A stretch of DNA of 64,000 nt, from contig NW_005178435.1 in the NCBI RefSeq assembly GCF_000341285.1, positions 7,501-71,500 of the forward strand, in the 5' to 3' direction. The stretch is from Galdieria sulphuraria (taxonomy: Eukaryota; Rhodophyta; Bangiophyceae; Galdieriales; Galdieriaceae). The translations under genes and the position numbers were made by a program. Of the stretch, positions 12,709-23,099 are shown piece by piece; the first letter of the stretch is position 1; every line of letters begins with the position of its first letter. The notes below the pieces were generated by a model. That model saw only the letters and a program-made list of their open reading frames with translations, ran no database searches and was not told the DNA's origin.

Positions 12709-14296
12709 ATGTATCCTACTTATTCAGGTGGGTGGGGTCAACCGTATCCTTATTATAACTCGGCTTATGGTGGATATCCTTATAATCAAAGCTATGGTTA
12801 TCCTCCCGTACCATCAGCAGCTCCTCCGCCTCCTCCTGGAACTCCTTTTTATGGCTATCAACCAACCAGGCCATCATTTTATCCCACACAGTTGCCAAAC
12901 TATGTACCACAACAGCAAGTAAATCCTGCACCAGCTTTGACTTTTGAAGGTTTTAATAGTGAAGATACTCAGAAAATACAGCAAACTGAGAAACAACGTA
13001 TGTTTTGTTTCCTTCCAAGTTTCTTTTGGTTTCTGAAAACGCTCAACAGGACTCGTTCAATTCGTGAAGCTTAGTGCTTTTGAGGAGTCGCGATATGAAG
13101 AACTATGGAAAAAGGCGTCAAAAGGAGCACCAACTTTGAAAGGAAAACCTGCAAAAGACTTTTTTGAACACGCTGTTGGTGTGCAACGCCCGACTTTGAA
13201 GAGGATATGGTCTATTGCCGATGTGAACCATCAAGGAGAACTAGACAGACAGGACTTTTTTATAGCTTTAAGACTAATAGCCATTGCTCAAAGAGGTTCA
13301 GATCCTTCTGTATATAGTCTTCAGAGATTTGCGGGTATGCAGCTGATTCCAGACTTTAAGTGGGAAACAGGCACAGGAGAAAGCTTTTCAGAAAAAAATA
13401 CTTCTCAACGAACTAGTCCTCAGACAGCCAACAATATGAAGAAAGATGAATCCTCTTATAAAATTACAGAGGAACAGAAAGCTTATTATGATCAGACTTT
13501 TGCAGAGTTGGACTGGGCTCATAGCAGCTATATCTCTTTTTCGCAAGCAAATGACTACTTCTCACAATCTGGTCTGGCAGATCATTTGATTCAGCGCATT
13601 TTGAAGCTCTCAGATATCTCTGCTGATGAAAAATTGGATAAGTTTGAATTTCGTGTTGCAGCACATTTATTTTTATTAGCAAGTAATGGGGAACAACTTC
13701 CTTCAGAACTTCCTTATAGTTTGGCATTAGAGCTTAATGCACCTGCTCAACAGACAAGTTCAAAAGACAATCCAATGAATTATGATGTTGAAGCATTACG
13801 CTCACATCTTTCAGATGCCAAACTTGAAACGGATAAAACAAAGCGAAAGATTCAAGAAATCCAAGAAAAGTTGACACGTTTGCGTAGTGAGAAGAAAGTT
13901 CTACAGGATCAAATCAAGTCCTACGATACCGAGATTCAACAGATTCGTTCCCAGATGAATGATGTACAAGCCAATTATTATGTAGAAACCTCTTTTTTCC
14001 CAAGTGAAATGGAAACTCGTCGAATGAATGGAGGAACGAATATGAATCCTAACAATAAGAATGTAAACTCAAATAACGGCATGCAGGATCCTTCTGGACA
14101 GCCTAGTGATTTGCCTCCTCCACCTTCATATGATGAAATTATGGATTCTCAAGGCAAGTCGGGAATGAATAATCCTTCAACTGGGTCTGCAGCTACACCA
14201 AGTCCACCAACTTCAGACAAGTCTGGAAAAGCTGGTAATTTTTCAATATTTTCAAACGTTTTCTCTCGTCGTGCATCTGAAAAGAAAAATCAATAA
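12709..14296 (+). CDS. EPS15/PAN1-like protein with two EH domains and a coiled coil
   Basis: There are two exons (12709-12997 and 13050-14296; 52-nt intron), giving 511 residues. Residues 1-95 are rich in Y, G, P and Q. EH domain 1 is at about 102-190, with FFEHAVGVQRPTLKRIWSIA followed by DVNHQGELDRQDFFIALRL. EH domain 2 is at about 234-320, with SDISADEKLDKFEFRVAAHL. A heptad-rich coiled coil follows at about 343-410, and a PPxY motif (PPPPSYDE) lies near 452. EH domains bind NPF-containing endocytic adaptors, so a role at clathrin-coated sites, as for EPS15, EDE1 and PAN1, is the likely function. There is no dynamin-like GTPase domain, which argues against an EHD protein. Confidence 0.88.
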
Positions 14297-14818
14297 AGGG
14301 ATAACTTTTCGGCTATCAATTGGAAGATGACTCTGTGGTATTCGGAATACTTTTTGTTGATTGATGTTTATGGCCATCTTTAAAGTTGTTTATAACTTCT
14401 TTGGCAACTCATATTCACTTGTCTGTTCAACATAAGAATATCTCTTTTACAAACATAAAGTTTCACTTTCAGTTAGAAAGCAAGTTGCTTCGGTTACTAC
14501 TAAGAGTTATTCAATACATTCTTCCTAAACTACTCTGAAAAATACTACTTTGTATAGATTTCATTTCGTACTAACTTTAGATATAAGAGTGCCATAGAAC
14601 GGACAAAGTAGTCATATACTTCTGTCCTTTTGTGAGTGAAAATAGTTTTCCATTATCTGCAGTTTCATCTGTGCTTTGGAATAAATCCTTTTCATTCTTC
14701 TTGTTTCTTTGGTGAAGATTAAAAATCATCATATCAATGTTTGTAAAGAAACAAAATTAGATCTACTTAGTTGAACATTGTGACACTGTGCGCGTTATTC
14801 CAACGAGAAAAAGTTACG
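14297..14818. other. Intergenic region, EH gene to HMBS
   Basis: About 520 bases of AT-rich DNA between two same-strand genes. It must contain the EH gene 3' UTR and the HMBS promoter and 5' UTR. No RNA gene, repeat or further coding region was recognised. Confidence 0.6.
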
Positions 14819-15955
14819 ATGCTTTTATTTGCTCCTTCTTTACCTGTGAATACTCGCTCATATTCTTCTCGCTTCTTCTTCTTGAAAGAGAGAAACATTT
14901 TTTGTGTTGGTTGTCACTTTCGACTTTGGCAACAGATTCCGAAGAAACAAGTGGGAAAAAGTGTATACGAATATAAAAGATTCCAAACGATATGTTTAAA
15001 CAACCACTCGGGTGATAAGAACCACTTGGTACTGGGAACGCGTGGTTCTCCTTTGGCACTGGCGCAAGCTAATCAAGTGAGGCAAAGTCTTGAAAAGCTA
15101 GCTGCATCTCAAGATATACCATTGCAAGTTGAAATCAAGATAATCCATACTACAGGTGATCAAGTACTGGATAGATCTTTGGCTGATATTGGTGGAAAGG
15201 GTCTCTTTACCAAGGAAATCGATATGGCTCAACTGCGAGGAGAAATTGATATTGCTGTCCATTCTTTGAAAGATGTTCCAACTTGGCTTCCTACTGGAAT
15301 AGTATTGGGAGCTGTATTACCTCGTGAAGATACTAGAGACGTATTTCTTTCTTATCATTCGAAAGATTTGTCGGCTTTACCCAACGGGGCTGTGGTTGGT
15401 TCGTCTTCCTTACGAAGACAAGCTCAAATTTTGGCAAAATATCCACACCTGCAGGTACTCAACTTTAGAGGGAATCTGCAGACACGCTTAAAAAAGTTGG
15501 AGCAACGTCAAGTGGATGCAACTTTATTGGCTTTGGCTGGAATGCATAGACTGGGACTAGAATTTTCTTTTGCTCATGTTTTGTCTTTTGAAGAAATGCT
15601 TCCAGCAGTTGCTCAAGGAGCCATTGGAGTCACTATACGTGAGAATGATCATTTCTCATATCGCTGGATATCTCAGTTGGATGATGCCAACTCCAGAATT
15701 TGTGTAGAATGTGAGCGAAGTTTTCTTTCTGCTTTAGATGGCTCCTGTCGTACACCAATAGCTGGTCAGGCATGGATTACGAAAGACAACAAACTACATT
15801 TTCGAGGACTTGTGGCATATCCTGATGGATCTTCCTTGGTAGAAACTTTTAAAGCAGGAGAATTGGTAAACAATGTGGAAATCGGAAAAGAAGCAGGAGA
15901 GGAGTTGAGGGCTAAGATAGGAGAAAATTTCTTTGATTATTTAAAAGTAGCTTGA
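14819..15955 (+). CDS. HMBS: Hydroxymethylbilane synthase (porphobilinogen deaminase), plastid-targeted
   Basis: The enzyme polymerises four porphobilinogen molecules to hydroxymethylbilane in tetrapyrrole (heme and chlorophyll) synthesis. It is a single exon of 378 residues. Residues 1 to about 65 are S/R/F-rich without acidic blocks and read as a plastid transit peptide; the ATG at 14819 is the first in frame. The catalytic body starts at about residue 71 (LGTRGSPLALAQA). It continues with TTGDQ, GGKGLFTKEID, AVHSLKDVPT, REDTRDVF, GSSSLRRQAQ, RGNLQTRL and LPAVAQGAIGV. The dipyrromethane-cofactor cysteine lies in DGSCRTPIAG. All signature blocks are intact. The downstream neighbour is a convergent transporter, so there is no operon context. 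Confidence 0.97.
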   Translation: MLLFAPSLPVNTRSYSSRFFFLKERNIFCVGCHFRLWQQIPKKQVGKSVYEYKRFQTICLNNHSGDKNHLVLGTRGSPLALAQANQVRQSLEKLAASQDIPLQVEIKIIHTTGDQVLDRSLADIGGKGLFTKEIDMAQLRGEIDIAVHSLKDVPTWLPTGIVLGAVLPREDTRDVFLSYHSKDLSALPNGAVVGSSSLRRQAQILAKYPHLQVLNFRGNLQTRLKKLEQRQVDATLLALAGMHRLGLEFSFAHVLSFEEMLPAVAQGAIGVTIRENDHFSYRWISQLDDANSRICVECERSFLSALDGSCRTPIAGQAWITKDNKLHFRGLVAYPDGSSLVETFKAGELVNNVEIGKEAGEELRAKIGENFFDYLKVA

Positions 15956-16320
15956 GTGGATCCTAATAAAGGCCATTTATGAAAGTTGGGTCTTGTCACT
16001 GAAATTGTGTTTGTAATCGTATCGACTGCCTAGGTCTTTTATTACAGTTTTTCCATTTCAAGAACACTAACATGGGAGGATCTTCAATATTGTTATACAA
16101 CTCGAATAAAAAATGTTACCAGTCTGCACCAAAGGAAAAAGAGTATTTGTATAATCACATGTTGGAAATATTCCCTTTCTATCTTGTAACATCTTGTGGA
16201 ATGGATATGTGTAGCTAACTATACATGATAAGACAACCATTTAAGGAGCCATCAAAGCTATGACGAAGCTAATTCAATGAGTTCTCTTGGCATTGAAAAG
16301 TTTGCAAATGTCTATTGTTG
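15956..16320. other. Convergent intergenic region, HMBS and MFS transporter
   Basis: About 365 bases between two convergent genes, expected to hold both 3' UTRs. I see nothing else in it. Confidence 0.6.
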
Positions 16321-18494
16321 TCAATCATTCCAAATATGACAAATAGCAAAGAAAATGAACCCAACAATAAAATGCATGGAAATCCAATTCCTAGAAAATG
16401 GTAGTGTTGGAAATGCAAGATAAACAGTCTTCAACTCACTTATACCATAGAATTGAGATATACAACCTGTGACTAGAGGAGCTGCAAAGTAACCAAAAAT
16501 GTGATTGATCAACAAACTCATCGCTGAGCTTACTGAACGATGTTCATACGCAACAGCCGATACCTATATTAACAGAATAAATTGCCTCAAGTAGATAGAT
16601 ATTCATTCATCCCTACCATAATACCGGTAAGTGGAGCAACCATTGCTGCTCCAAAGAATATAATGAGCCATATGGAAATACCAAAGAATAATAAATTGGA
16701 AGGACTCTTCAATACACAAAACCATGCAGGAATAAATGCCAGAAAGCCAAATACACATATGACTCTTAACGAACGCGAAAGAGCCTCAGGTTGCTTATAA
16801 CCACCTAGACTATCAATCAAATGACCTCCAATAAGAACTCCAATGATAGGAGCCTAATAATTCTTCATAAGAAGCAAGTTAATAGGCAAATAGACTATAT
16901 TACCGTCACAGAAACAATGACAAAGACAAATACAATGCTGGAAAGAATATCAAAGTAAACCTCTTGTCTATCATACCCTTCAATGAAGCAAAATGAGCAA
17001 AAGCAGTCTAGATACCTATAAATAACAACCCAATAACGAATGCCTTCAATAGTAAAAAATAGAAAAGCCAGAGTTAGACAACAGCATATCCAGAGCTTAT
17101 TTGAAACAAGAACACTGAGCTCCTTCCCAAAATAATAAAGTCCTGTAGCAGCATGGTTCAATGGCTGTTCAAAAGCATATAAACCCTATAAAAATTCGAT
17201 AAATGAATCAGGCCAAAAAAAAATAGACAAATTCCAATACTCAAGCCTACCTGTGCAAAGTTATTGGAAGAAACTGCAGCAAAACCAAATAACCCTCTAT
17301 TGGAAAAATTGTTTTCGTCATTTGAAGAAGAATCACTTGCATTTTCAAGAAGACCACTAGTTTCTTCAGCAACTCGTCCATTTCCTAGAAACCCTGGCGA
17401 AACAGCATTATCTTGACAATCATATAAAAGACGTCTAGAATGATTCCTAGTTGCATCTTTGGAGTCAACAAAGGAGATGTATTGAGACTCAGTATCTGTA
17501 ATGTCGAAAACAAGTGCTTCATAACAATGGACACTTTCTTGCTCCACTGACTTACCCGCCTGCCATCTTAACCTCGTAGATGACCAGAGACGATTACAAT
17601 CAGGAGTCTTGGGAACTACAGAAGGATAAACTCTGTTCTCCTCAACATCTATAAAGCAACGAGGACAAAAGCATAAACCAATAACACATAACAGCATAAA
17701 ACTACTCTGAAAGATAAACGCCAGTCTCCATGAAAGTTGATAATCAATAAGTAGCCTAGAGATACAGGTTAATCTATGTAAGCACACACAAATATTCACA
17801 AGTCATCGACATACCCAGAAAAAATAAAACCCAATATTACTCCGAGAGGTGCACAAGCTTGAACAAGTCCAATCCATCTTGTGCGGAACCTTGAAGGTGC
17901 AAATCTACATAAGCACTCTCAATCGATACTAGAGTTTTCTTTCTATTCTCAATATCAACGTACTCATCAGTCCATACTGGCATATATATAAAGAATGCTG
18001 CTACGAATGCCCCAAAGAGAAAACGAGAAAAATAAAATAGAAACCAGTGAGTTGAAAGGGCAAAAGTCAAGTTTGCAACGACAGCCATAAATAAACTATA
18101 TCATACATAATATGACCTCGTCAAGTCAAAACAAAGAATCCTTACAAACCATACTATCAAAATAGCTTTGGGTGAATAGTGTCGCAATACATAGCTGCAC
18201 ACAATGGTAGATATTGCAAAACCTGCAGGTGAAAGAGAGCCCAATACACCTTGACTCAATCTATAAAAGACAGCGTTTTCAAGAAGAGAAAATGTTTGGA
18301 AACTACAAATAGCACCTCGAGAGTTTGAACTGGTCACTGATTGCATAAAGGTAAACCGGAATGACTCCACTATCTAAGTTCAGTCCAATATCAAATAAGA
18401 GAAACAAAACAAAAGTCTGTGATACGGCAGTTGACTGCAACTTGACAGGATCAGCCATTCTATTCAAAAATACGCTCTTCGAATGATCTGACAT
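16321..18494 (-). CDS. Major facilitator superfamily transporter, spinster-like
   Basis: This is a multi-exon integral membrane protein. The first exon starts at the ATG at 18494 (MSDHSKSVFLNR) and leads into a first membrane helix (TFVLFLLFDIGL). It is spliced through a 57-nt-class intron to LSQGVLGSLSPAGFAISTIV. The most telling part is the segment around 17840-18090: a loop helix SRFLFGAFVAAFFIYMPVW, then TDEFAPSRFRTRWIGLVQA and CAPLGVILGFIFSG, joined across a roughly 59-nt intron. The pattern DEFAP..+.T.W+.L.Q...PLG is typical of spinster-type MFS proteins (sphingolipid or lysolipid transporters). A long hydrophilic loop at about 17290-17650 separates the two halves. It ends at the stop at 16321 with a final helix (HFIVGFIFFAI). 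The substrate cannot be told from the sequence. Confidence 0.8.
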
Positions 18495-18586
18495 TCATAT
18501 GTTTTATTGGATAACTGAATATGCCTTCAACACCTTCCAATAACTTGGACTTGAGAGTATATTTTCTGTTTTAAACTACCCTTTTA

Positions 18587-19150
18587 TTATTCTGTTCTTC
18601 TCAAACCAAGTGATATGGCACAAGTCGTCCAAGCATCGAAAACATCCGAACCGAACAACACAAAACGTATATCTTGTAAGTTTCCACGATATTTCTTACA
18701 GGAAGTTAAAGCTACTTGAGCAGCTTCACGCAGAGGATAACCAAATATGCCACAGGATATCGCTGGAAACGCCACAGAACGTAAGCCATTTTCGTTGGCA
18801 ACCTGCAAAACTGATCTGTAACAAGATTCCAATAATTCTGCAGGATTAGGAACACTAGAATAAACTGGACCAACAGTATTAATGACAAATGAAGCTGGCA
18901 AAAGACCTCCAGTGACTATTCTGGCTTCACCAGTTGGACAAAGAATGCCTTGCCTCACTTGGGGAACCTTCAAACAAGCTTCTGTATATGCTGGACCTGC
19001 AGCTCTATGAATAGCTCCACAAACACCTCCACCTACAGTTAACTGTTCATTGGCTGCATTGACTATGGCATCAACTTGTTCCTTCGTAATATCTCCTCTT
19101 TTGATGGTAATATATTGAGCCAAATTCAGCAAATACTTGTGTGAAGACAT
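18587..19150 (-). CDS. Macrodomain protein (ADP-ribose / O-acetyl-ADP-ribose deacetylase type)
   Basis: Single exon, 187 residues, almost entirely one macrodomain. Motifs in order are ITIKRGDITKEQVDAIVNAA, then N (the GDIT..DAIVNAAN block), GGGVCGAIHRAAG (ADP-ribose diphosphate loop), CPTGEARIVTGG, VINTVGPVY, and AFPAISCGIFGYPL near the C-terminus. This is the MacroD/YmdB class, which removes ADP-ribose from proteins or hydrolyses O-acetyl-ADP-ribose. The start was taken at the ATG at 19150 (MSSHKYLLNLAQ). Upstream in-frame sequence exists but has no ATG. There is no clear targeting peptide, so the protein is probably cytosolic or nuclear. It is divergently arranged with AOS1. Confidence 0.92.
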   Translation of the reverse strand: MSSHKYLLNLAQYITIKRGDITKEQVDAIVNAANEQLTVGGGVCGAIHRAAGPAYTEACLKVPQVRQGILCPTGEARIVTGGLLPASFVINTVGPVYSSVPNPAELLESCYRSVLQVANENGLRSVAFPAISCGIFGYPLREAAQVALTSCKKYRGNLQDIRFVLFGSDVFDAWTTCAISLGLRRTE

Positions 19151-19291
19151 AAAATAGTTGTTACTTATACTTTTATGGTGAAGCTTGATATGAATAAAAG
19201 ATAAAGTAAAACAAGCGCAATGAAATGCAACCAAGCACTCTACAAAAGTTTATATGGAATGCGAGTTTATGTTGAAAGATTGTTATTGAAA

Positions 19292-20413
19292 ATGTCATCT
19301 AGTGCTATTATTTATGATCGTCAAATAAGACTTTGGGGTTTACAAACACAGTCAAAAATATTGAAAAGTAAAGTATTTTTATTCGGATATCATTCTGGAC
19401 TATTAGAAGAACTTGCAAAGGACCTTGTGTTGACAGGAGTGGGAACTTTGGTGATTGGCAAATACTCTGAGTATACGGAGACATCTGGACAACCCAAGTT
19501 TGTCACTTATTTGGGTCACGATTTGGAGGAACTGGTGAAAGCCTTAAGTGTCTTGAACCCACGTGCACAGATTCAGACAGTCAATACTTTTGTGGAGAAG
19601 CATTTTTCTGAAAAGGTTGAAGAACAAAACGATATCCAAATAGTCTCAAGACTCATTGAAACCAAAAGTTTTGAAATTTGTTGTTTGATCTGTGAAAGAA
19701 TTGGATGTCCTGTTGCTTTTGCCTTGAACAGAATTTGTAGAGATAACAATACCTTATTTGTATATGCTGAAGTAATAGGTGCTTTAGGTTTCCTCATATT
19801 GGATCTTGGTTCTCACTACACCTATCATTACTTGAACAAAAGCAGCAAACGAGCTTCCAGACTGAGATCTACCAACAGAAATGAAGTGATTGCTTTAGAT
19901 GATAGTGATTCGGACAGTGCACAAGTTGATAATCATTCCTATTCTATGTCCATTGAAAATGAACGAACACTTGAATATCCCACATTGGAACAAGTGTTAA
20001 GCAATATACGACAAAGTCCGTATCCATTATACTTTAGTTTTCTTGCTTTTGTGAGAAGATGGAAGGAAGAATACTGTATGACTTCACAAGACTGTTTAGA
20101 AGATAGACAGAGACAGTTCGAAATGTTTTTGCAGCTTCACAAGATTGACATAAAAAAATCTGAGTTGCAGTCATCATACAACTTTTGTTCCTTTATGAAT
20201 GTAGAGTTGATATCAGTTAGTTCATGTTTGGCGGGGGTCCTTGGAAGAGAAATTGTCAAGTTGATAAGTAGAAATGAGAAACCTATCTTTAACACTTTTA
20301 TATTCGATGCGTTTTCTTGTTTAGGAAGTATTGTGTATATTCCTTCTACAAAAGTTGATCGAAAACGTTCGAGAGAAGATGAAAAGGAGGATTCCACTGT
20401 CTACGATATCTAA
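19292..20413 (+). CDS. AOS1: SUMO-activating enzyme subunit 1 (AOS1/SAE1)
   Basis: Single exon, 373 residues. The N-terminus carries the E1 signature YDRQIRLWGLQTQSK, followed by a Rossmann-type strand (KVFLFGYHSG) and LAKDLVLTGVGTLVI, as in the non-catalytic E1 subunit of the SUMO pathway. The C-terminal part returns to the adenylation fold (SSCLAGVLGREIVKLIS). An acidic linker (DDSDSDSAQ) splits the two halves. It should pair with UBA2 for SUMO activation in the nucleus. An ATG at 19220 would add 24 residues, but the ATG at 19292 gives the family's usual N-terminus. The NEDD8 E1 subunit (APP-BP1) is the alternative; the RQIRLWG form and short length favour AOS1. Confidence 0.85.
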   Translation: MSSSAIIYDRQIRLWGLQTQSKILKSKVFLFGYHSGLLEELAKDLVLTGVGTLVIGKYSEYTETSGQPKFVTYLGHDLEELVKALSVLNPRAQIQTVNTFVEKHFSEKVEEQNDIQIVSRLIETKSFEICCLICERIGCPVAFALNRICRDNNTLFVYAEVIGALGFLILDLGSHYTYHYLNKSSKRASRLRSTNRNEVIALDDSDSDSAQVDNHSYSMSIENERTLEYPTLEQVLSNIRQSPYPLYFSFLAFVRRWKEEYCMTSQDCLEDRQRQFEMFLQLHKIDIKKSELQSSYNFCSFMNVELISVSSCLAGVLGREIVKLISRNEKPIFNTFIFDAFSCLGSIVYIPSTKVDRKRSREDEKEDSTVYDI

Positions 20414-20592
20414 AATATGTTAAGAATGGAATGAGATACTTGCTCACTTTGTTGTATGAACAACCTAAGAATTGCTTATTACTGGTTATATTCCTCCTCA
20501 TGGACTATCTGCAAGTATTTAAAAGACAAAAGATATCCTTTTGCTTATCTTGATGGATAAACCATATTCTATAGTGCCTATCTCTACCATTT

Positions 20593-21518
20593 TTAGAGGA
20601 AAAACTCATATTTGCTAGCTTTCTTCTTCTTGCGAAATTCTATCTCCGCATCGTCATTTCCTGGAAGACCTTTGGTCAACTGTTGTAATTGAAGAGTAAA
20701 ACGTGGTCCTTGTTCCTGAAGTGAAACCTTAACCCCGCGGTCATCAAACTGATAACGATGAAATCGAAAAAATATAAAATCCCGTTGATTATGTAAAGTA
20801 ACAACTTGTCTACCAGAATATTCTGGTTCCAAAGCAAATAAAGCTCCTAACATTCTTGCAATACGAATACCCAGTTGAGTTGTAAAATGACTTAAAATAA
20901 CTTCAGGCTTGGATGCAGTGCTTCTTCCATGACCAACCACTTTTTTACAAGGAACATAACTTCGAATACTATAATATGCACAAGGACCATGAGGAAGATG
21001 AACGTGAAAGAGGCCAGTTATTTGTTTTCTATTTTCTTCTGTAAAGATGACATCGGTAAAACCCTTTTCTGCGGCCTTTACACTTGCTTGATTCAAAGAG
21101 GACTTTTTCCTTTCATAAAATACAGAATTGGGTATTATTTGAAGTAACTCTGAAATAAAGTTATAAGTCATCCTTGTGGCTTTTAAACCAGGCACGACAA
21201 CAACTTTCGGTATAACTGCTCCTGAGAATACGTCTGAAAACTCATCAAACAACGTGTAATCAATAACAACACGGTCTTCAGGCTGAAAACCTACTATTTG
21301 GACTCTTTTATCCTCCAAGGTTAAAGGAGGTTTTCTCCAATCCTTCATATTTCACTCTTAGTCTTGACAAACGCAAACCAAAACCAATATACCTCTCCTC
21401 TGGCTTCTGCTTCCCTTTTTCGTTGTTCCTTTTCCTTCTTCTTTTGTTTCTTCTTCATAAACTTGGTCTCTTGTCTTATTTTAGATCTTCGTATTTTGTT
21501 CTTGGGAAGTTCCTTCAT
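20593..21518 (-). CDS. RPF1: Ribosome production factor 1 (Brix domain)
   Basis: Two exons (21518-21393 and 21342-20593; 50-nt intron), 291 residues. The N-terminus is extremely basic (KNKIRRSKIRQ, then runs of K). The Brix domain follows: KVVVVPGLKATRMTYNFIS, IIPNSVFYER, FTDVIFTEENRKQITGL and HLPHGPCAYYSI. It then reads ILSHFTTQLGIRIARM, GRQVVTLHNQRDFIFFRFHR and LQEQGPRFTLQLQQLTKG. The [27 protein letters not shown] and ELGPRFTLKL blocks are those of human RPF1 rather than of RPF2, IMP4 or BRX1. It works in nucleolar pre-60S assembly. In-frame codons upstream of 21518 have no ATG. It is head-to-head with the eL33 gene, 102 nt between starts, so two ribosome-related genes share a control region. 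Confidence 0.93.
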
Positions 21519-21620
21519 TCTTCCTCTTCGCAACCGATCAATCAATCAATCAATCATATTATTTCGTTATTTACTTGAGAATTGGGCGTCGTCGATTTTC
21601 TTTTTCAGTCACTAAATATC

Positions 21621-22010
21621 ATGTCCCAAAAACCTTTAGGACGGTAAGAGAGGAAGAAAGTTAGAGGCTAATACTAAAAAATTTAAAGGCTTTATTGTAA
21701 AGGAGTCGTATTGGGTTATAAAAGGTCACAGCGTAATCAATATCCAAATCAGACCAGAATCAAGATTCAAGGAGTAGAAGATCGAGCGTCCACTAGTTTT
21801 TATATCGGGAAGAGAGTGGCATATGTTTATCGAGCAAAAAGACCGAGAAAAAGCTTCAGAGGAAAGAAAACAAAGATTCGAGTGATTTGGGGGAAGGTCA
21901 TCGGACCACACGGTAACAGCGGAGTTGTACGTGCCAAGTTTCGAAACAATTTGCCACCTTCTAGTTTTGGCAAACGAGTAAGAGTTATGTTGTATCCAAG
22001 CAACTTATAA
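21621..22010 (+). CDS. RPL35A: Cytosolic ribosomal protein eL33 (RPL35A)
   Basis: Two exons (21621-21643 and 21689-22010), with a 45-nt intron after MSQKPLG splitting an arginine codon; 114 residues. The mature sequence runs [20 protein letters not shown], then [54 protein letters not shown] and the end PSNL. These are the eL33 hallmarks (GYKR, WGKV..PHGNSG, NLP, RVMLYPS), and the plant-like LY..G..LGYKRS..NQYPN form fixes the splice site. It is a structural component of the 60S subunit, and its length is normal for the family. Confidence 0.96.
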
Positions 22011-22104
22011 AAAACACAAATATCAATTGCTTTGAAATTTTGCTTCTTGTTTATCGATCGACCCAATGACTCTTTTTGGATAAAGAGATGTCAGGTTTCT
22101 CATC

Positions 22105-22719
22105 ATGAAGAGTGTTTCGGAAAGACTTTTGTTCATAGTAAAGTTTGGTTGTTCGTTTTACGTATTACAAAAATATGGTGTAGAAGCTTCTGTGGTAAAT
22201 AGTTGAAGCTTTGCAACACCTTCACGAGTTCAAACTTTCTGTCATAGTGTGTGGGACCTTCCATGGAACCTACTTTAAACGCTCAAGGTGATATTGTTGT
22301 CTTCGAACATATTACTCCACGTTGGGGAACTTTGCAACCTGGTGATGTAGTTGTTGCCAAGTCACCTTCCAGTCCACATTCTCATATCTGCAAAAGAGTA
22401 AAAGTAGTGGTATGCCTTGCCTTTGTCACCATCAATACATTTTTTTCTCTCTTTCTTTTTTGAGTATTGAACCGGTATATGTTGTTGATAGGGAGATAAA
22501 CCTTTTAGTTCACGTTTTTGGAAATATCGACAACGAACTCCTCAATATGTACCTCGAGGTTATATTTGGTTACAAGGTGATAATGCCGACAACTCTACAG
22601 ACTCCAGAGAATATGGACCAGTACCAGAAGCACTGATTGTAGGAAGGGTATTCCTGAGAATATGGCCAATAACTCAAATAGAATGGATCGGTCGCAGTCC
22701 AAAGATATCGACTAGTTAG
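22105..22719 (+). CDS. IMP1: Mitochondrial inner membrane protease subunit 1 (IMP1, S26 family)
   Basis: Three exons (22105-22194, 22248-22409, 22492-22719), 159 residues. Exon 1 encodes a hydrophobic N-terminal anchor. Exon 2 begins [10 protein letters not shown], with Ser35 as the likely nucleophile. It continues [29 protein letters not shown] and ICKRV, with Lys79 as the likely general base. Exon 3 carries [23 protein letters not shown] and [19 protein letters not shown], which is the conserved box E and C-terminal signature. IMP1 removes sorting peptides from proteins inserted into the mitochondrial inner membrane. Bacterial-type or thylakoid SPase I is less likely because of the short size and the SP....ICKRV context. 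Confidence 0.93.
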
Positions 22720-22906
22720 AGTATTCAACGTATGTTTACCTATTCGACAAAGTCAAAGAAACAGATTGGTTCTTAGACTCACTTTTGTAGGTATATTTTT
22801 TTATCTGCTCGAGAATATTAGAGATATTCCCAGCAATAAGATAAAAGGAGCCTTTGATAGCTCTTTTCTCTTTTGCTTATTATCTCCCAGTACACGAGCA
22901 AAAGAA

Positions 22907-22942
<36 letters not shown>

Positions 22943-23099
22943 ATATTTCTATCTATTCTTTTTCCCATATATTTTTATGACAAGTAGTCTTCTTCACAAC
23001 GTTTAGAAATAAACCGAAAAGAATTCCATAGTTCGTCTGCTTCACTCTCTAGAATAGAAAGAGATCACGTTGAACAGAAAAAAATTACTCAACTATGCT
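22720..23099. other. Convergent intergenic region with (TA)n microsatellite
   Basis: Between the IMP1 and LCMT1 stop codons. It contains an uninterrupted TA dinucleotide run at about 22908-22940 (roughly 16 units). The rest is AT-rich and shows no gene. Confidence 0.75.
22908..22940. repeat. (TA)n dinucleotide microsatellite
   Basis: A pure alternating T/A run of about 33 bases between two convergent genes, probably in one of the 3' UTRs. Slippage makes it likely to vary between strains. Confidence 0.95.

Noticed and set aside
14771-14818. Upstream extension of HMBS, and similar extensions of other genes without ATG
   Set aside because: The extended frames begin with TTG or GTG. Nuclear genes normally start at ATG, and the ATGs chosen give sensible transit peptides or family N-termini.
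18587-19150. Bacterial gene transfer for the macrodomain gene
   Set aside because: The gene lacks introns and resembles bacterial YmdB, but macrodomains of this class are widespread in eukaryotes and several vertically inherited genes here are also intronless. Sequence alone cannot decide.
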